Shown one piece after another: positions 7,494-11,574 of a DNA stretch of 11,574 nucleotides (within the stretch, counting starts at the first letter, position 1; each line of letters starts with the position of its first letter). The position numbers and the translations under genes are program-made. The notes below the pieces were generated by a model. It was not told where the DNA came from and did no database searches. It was given only the letters and a program-made list of their open reading frames with translations. The DNA comes from Coemansia sp. RSA 1804 (Eukaryota > Kickxellomycota > Kickxellomycetes > Kickxellales > Kickxellaceae). The stretch spans positions 1 to 11,574 of the forward strand of contig JANBTH010000770.1 in assembly GCA_027578815.1 (NCBI GenBank), read 5' to 3'.

Positions 7494-10400
7494 ATGCGTT
7501 ATACGAGTTGTCCCAGTAGAGAAGGCTGGGTAAGCATCTGTATACTTGCTTATTTTTCATTTTCATGTTTATTTCTACTCTGTTGAACAGTCTTATCAGC
7601 TATAGAATGTAAACTAACCTCAGCTTTAGCTTTTTCTCATGAACTGTGTAGGGCCCTTGGAGCAAAGAGCGTGATCTAGACCTGACACCGTGCTTTGAGT
7701 ATGGTGTGCTCATACCCGTGCTCAACGTGGTTTTCCTGGTATTCGCCATCCGCAGAATATGTTGCCTGCGCTGTCTGCCCTCACTTCCGACTGAAAACAA
7801 CAGAGGCATTCTGTCTTGGTTCAGGCTTTTGCCAGCGGCTATAATAGCCAAAGTGGCCATAGTAGAACTAATCCGCCATGCTAGCAAGACTGGCGGCCTG
7901 TCAAACGGCGCGGATGTGTTTATTATCGGCCGACTTGCTCAATGGGCAGGACTGGCTGTTGCTGGCACTCTGCACTATTTGGAGCAGAAAAAGGCACACC
8001 GCTCTTCTGACATTCTCCTTCTGTACTGGCCAGTTGTTTTCCTTGTTTCGCTGGTTGTGTTGCGGACAGACTGGCTGGTCAGCAATGACCATGTCTTGGC
8101 GGAACGGGGCGTGCGCTACACATTTACTGGAATAATAGCCGTTCTCTTCTGCTTGGAGCTGTGCCCACGCCGCAGACCAGAGTGCACGCTACACGATAGC
8201 ACCTATCCAGAGGAAAATACCCTTACCGACTCTGCTAAAGGTGCTCCAGAAGATTCGGCCAATATATTCTCTCGCATGTCATTTGCGTGGATATCGCCAT
8301 TGCTGGCGCTTGGCCAACACAGACTTATTAATGAAATGGATATGACCAAACTGCCGACCAAATGCGCTCCCTTAAATGCGGTGGATAAGTTCGACGCAAA
8401 CTGGCGTAAAGAGAAAGACAAGAGCCAGGGAGAAGAAAGCGCCTGGATGTTGCTGCGCGTACTGTTCAAAGCAAACGGGGCTCTTTTTGCACTCACCGGA
8501 TTCTTCAAGCTCTTGCAAGATCTGATGCAGTTCGCACAACCTGTGCTCCTTGCTCGGCTCATCGAGTTTGTAGCATCGCATGCAACAAACAACCCACAGC
8601 CTATATCGAACGGCGTGTTCTACGCAATCGTAATGTTTGTCTGCCAAATGGTGCTGACCGTGTTTTTGCACCAGTATAACCACCTTTGCAAAGTAACTGG
8701 AATCAACGCAAAGTCTGGGCTGGTAGCGGCAATCTACAGAAAGACGCTGCGTCTGTCCAACGAGGCCAGACAGGAGTACACAACAGGCAGCATCATCACC
8801 ATGTTCTCCGTCGATGTTCAGAACGTCACCACCGCAGCAAACACAGCGCACATGGTCTGGTCCAGTCCGCTTCAGATTATACTTGGAATCTACCTTCTGT
8901 ACAGCACGCTCGGATGGTCTGTCTTTGCAGGCGTGGGCGTTATGGTCACCGCGATTCCAATCAACAGCTGGCTAGCCAGACGCATGAAAAAGCTGTATGT
9001 CGAGCAGATGAAAAACAAGGTGAAGCGCACATCGCTTACCGAGGAGGCGCTTTCGGGCATCAGCGTGCTGAGGCTGTATGCCTGGGAACAGCCGTTCCTC
9101 CAGCGCATCCAGAATGTGCGCGAGTCGCTTGAGCTCGTCATGCTGCGCAGGTTCGGCAAGGGCTATGCGCTTGGGGGCGTCAGCACTGTTGCCATTCCGT
9201 TTCTGGTGTCATTTGTGACATTCCTGACCTACGCTCTGTTTGACGGCGTTTCGCATGGCCCACTAACCGCCCAACGTATCTTTGTGCCAATATCGCTGTT
9301 CAATCTTATCAAAGGCCCGCTTACGCTGCTTCCCACCTTTGTGGCTACGCAGGTAGAGGCAGCCGTGGCCATTGGCCGTATTCAGGCGTTTCTCCTGGGC
9401 GGCGAGCTGGATCCAGACAGCATAACCCACATTGAAAGCGCTTCCCAAGCCAACATGACGACAACACCACCACAGCTTCCTCCTCACCAGCCAGACAGCG
9501 TGACAGAAACCACGGCGGTCAAGGTCACAAACGGCAAATTCAGGTGGTCGACAACGGGACAGGTCGTTCTAGACAACATCAACTTTACCGTGGGTATCGG
9601 CGAGCACCTTGCTGTTATTGGAAGCGTGGGGTCTGGAAAGTCGTCGCTGGCGTCTGCACTCCTGGGCGATATGAAGCGCGACCAGGGCAGAGCAACCATT
9701 CGTGGGGATGTTGCCTATGTGGCCCAGCAGCCGTGGATCATGAACGCCACGCTGCGCGACAACATTCTGTTTGGTCTCCAGTACGACAGCGAGTTCTACA
9801 GCTACGTGGTCGAGGCCTGCGCGTTGCTACCGGATTTCGAAAACCTGCCGGCCGGCGACCTGACGGAGATTGGCGAAAAGGGAATCAACCTTTCTGGCGG
9901 CCAGAATGCACGTGTGTCGCTGGCTCGAGCAGTCTACTCGCGTGCGGATGTGTATATTCTGGACAATCCGATGTCTGCTGTCGATGCACATGTTGGCAAG
10001 CACATCTTCGAGCATGTTCTTGGACCCAGCGGGCTGCTGAGATCCCGCACGCGCATCCACATCACAAGTGCAATTCCATATATCAAAAGATGCGACTCTG
10101 TTGTGCTTTTGCAAGACGGGATACAGCTGGAGAGCGGATCAGTTGAGGATCTGATGGAGTGCCGTGGCGAGGTTTACAAGCTGGTCCAAAAGTACGGTGG
10201 TGACAGTCCAAGCAATGCTGCTGAGGTAGCGTCATCGACAATCCTGTCAACCAGCACCACAAGCCTTAAGGCTGTGGGTAGGGCCAGCACGCCTTCTAGC
10301 AGAAGCAGCTTGACTAACGACAGTGACGGAAAACAGCTTGGACGTCGCTCCATTGACTCTTTTCCGCCATCTAGTAATAGGCTCCTCCAACGCACAACCA

Positions 10401-11574
10401 TGCAGCCAGTGGCAAACGGAAGTGAGCCCCACAATGTGCTTATTGAAAAAGAGGTATCTGCCGTGGGCAAAGTCTCGATGTCATCCTACACTAGCTATCT
10501 GCGCGACTGTACGTTTAGTGGGGCTATTATATATGCTGTGGGCATTGTGGTCAACCAGGGGATGTTGGTTCTGAGCAACGTGTGGCTCAAGATCTGGTCC
10601 ACCGCAAACGAAGCACACGAAAGCGACGACAGCTCCAAGGCACCGCCACACAGTCTGGCATTCTACATGTCAGTTTATGCCGGCCTGGGTCTATGCGCAG
10701 CGGCAGCCTCGTATATTAGATTCGATACCCTGTGGCAGGTGTGTGTTGCAAACAGCGCAAGGGCCACGCACAACAAAATGCTGAACGCAGTGTTCTGTGC
10801 GCCAAAGAGCTACTTTGACACCACGCAGCAGGGAAGAATCCTGCAGCGCTTCTCCAGGGACCAGGGTAGCGTCGACCAGAAGATTCCGCGATCGGTGGCA
10901 ACATGGTCGATCAACATTGTCAATGTCACGTTCTCGCTCATCGTAATCAGCGTGTCGCTGCCAGCCTTCGCGGTGATTATAATCCCAGTCATTGTGCTGT
11001 TCTCGCACTACAGGAACTACTACCTGGAAACCTCGCGCACGCTGAAACGACTCGACTCTACCTCGCGCTCGCCCGTCTACGCTGGGTTCCAAGAATCCCT
11101 GGTGGGCGCCTCCACAATCCGCGCCTACCGCATGTCGGAGCAGTTTTTCGTTGAAAACATGAGGAGAAACGACGTCAACCAGCGCTGCTACTACGCGCTC
11201 ATTGCACTAGACAGCTGGCTGTCCATTCGCCTTGAATGGATATCGGCCTTTATTGTTTTCGGTGCTGCGCTCCTCGGCGTCCTATCCCTGCTGTACGGAA
11301 AGGCCGATGCAGGTCTCGTTGGACTGGCTGTTGCATATTCGCTCCAGAGCACACAGCAGCTCAGCTACATGCTGCGCACTGGCTGTGACGTCGAGAATAA
11401 CATGTGCGACTATGTGCGTATCCAAGAGATGCAGCAGCTACCTTCCGAGGCCGACCTGATCATTGAAAACAACAGACCCAAGGAGTCGTGGCCCGATCAG
11501 GGAATGGTTGAGTTCAAGAACTACTCTACTCGCTATCGCGAGGGCTTGGATCTGGTTCTGAAGGACCTGACGTT
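7494..11574 (+). CDS. ABCC-family (MRP-like) ABC transporter, copy B; spliced, 3'-truncated by the window
   Basis: Paralog of copy A, read as 7494-7529 joined to 7652-11574, giving 1319 codons before the window ends. NBD2 (about 220-230 residues) is missing. Start context is good (A at -3). Exon 1 encodes C-P-S-R-E-G-W and exon 2 opens with G-P, matching CPSKEGWGP of copy A across the splice. TMD0 has five helices (about 29-48, 69-87, 100-120, 131-149, 166-182). L0 and TMD1 follow, then NBD1: Walker A G669-S677 (K675), LSGGQ 759-763, Walker B D783 followed by Asn784, and Ser818 in place of the H-loop His. A Ser/Thr-rich linker carries RRSI (Ser912); TMD2 starts near 957. The role should be export of organic-anion or glutathione conjugates. 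Asn784 replaces the Asp or Glu usual after Walker B, so NBD1 probably binds ATP without hydrolysing it. I cannot judge NBD2, nor whether the gene is intact. Confidence 0.92.
7530..7651 (+). other. Spliceosomal intron, 122 bp, phase 0, in copy B
   Basis: The donor is GTAAGC at 7530, a CTAAC branch site lies at 7614-7618, and the acceptor TAG ends at 7651, 34 bases after the branch adenine. Two earlier AGs (7622-7623 and 7628-7629) lie too close to the branch point and would break the frame. Retention would meet an in-frame TGA at 7584-7586, and 122 is not a multiple of three. The joined product aligns with copy A without a gap (EGW|GP), the strongest support. The first Met in exon 2 lies beyond TMD0, so exon 1 is needed for the full protein. 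Confidence 0.88.
11458..11574 (+). repeat. 117-bp near-identical inverted repeat, arm in transporter copy B
   Basis: Matches the reverse complement of 2341-2457 at 116 of 117 positions, with the single difference at 11497 (T here). It covers the residues leading into NBD2, including the aromatic YSTRYREGLD stretch expected to stack on the ATP base. The left boundary is sharp: the 24 codons before it match at only about 40 of 72 bases. The right end is cut by the window, so the true arm may be much longer. Confidence 0.93.

Noticed and set aside
9544..10146. A 200-residue plus-strand frame inside copy B
   Set aside because: It is a shifted frame over NBD1. The frame used for copy B carries Walker A, LSGGQ and Walker B here and runs unbroken to the window end.
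11458..11574. The inverted near-identical arms as a mobile element
   Set aside because: Both arms are homologous coding sequence at the same place in paralogous proteins, with no target duplication or terminal structure, so conversion or duplication explains them better.

Overview
The window looks like nuclear DNA from a fungus. The genes are compact and nearly intronless, the spacers are AT-rich with T-tracts, TATA-type boxes and AATAAA-type signals, and the one intron has a GTAAGC donor, a CTAAC branch site and a TAG acceptor. The protein types fit: a J-protein resembling mitochondrial DNAJC30 and two full-length ABCC (MRP/Ycf1-like) transporters with an extra N-terminal membrane domain. 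I would guess an early-diverging fungus, perhaps Kickxellales/Coemansia-like, but the placement is only an impression.

Layout: (1) 1-606 is a non-coding flank and probable promoter with a short GTTTT repeat. (2) 607-1593 (+) is a membrane-anchored, probably mitochondrial J-domain protein of 328 residues. (3) An 80-bp tail-to-tail spacer carries the J gene's AATAAA. (4) 1674-6293 (-) is a complete, intronless ABCC transporter of 1539 residues. (5) 6294-7493 is a 1.2-kb head-to-head spacer that must hold both transporters' promoters. (6) 7494-11574 (+) is a second, paralogous ABCC transporter. It has a 12-codon first exon and a 122-bp intron, and it runs off the window just before its second nucleotide-binding domain (NBD2).

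The two transporters form an inverted, divergently transcribed paralog pair, probably from tandem or inverted duplication. Both look like exporters of organic-anion or glutathione conjugates, probably at the vacuole or plasma membrane. They have diverged: the second has lost the acidic residue after Walker B in NBD1, and only it has the intron. Against that divergence, the last 117 bp of the window match the inverted partner at 116 of 117 positions, while the 72 bp just before match at only about 56%. This sharp change points to recent gene conversion between the two copies, or to an assembly artefact, and is the most interesting signal here. I see no mobile element, RNA gene, CRISPR array or clearly undescribed system.
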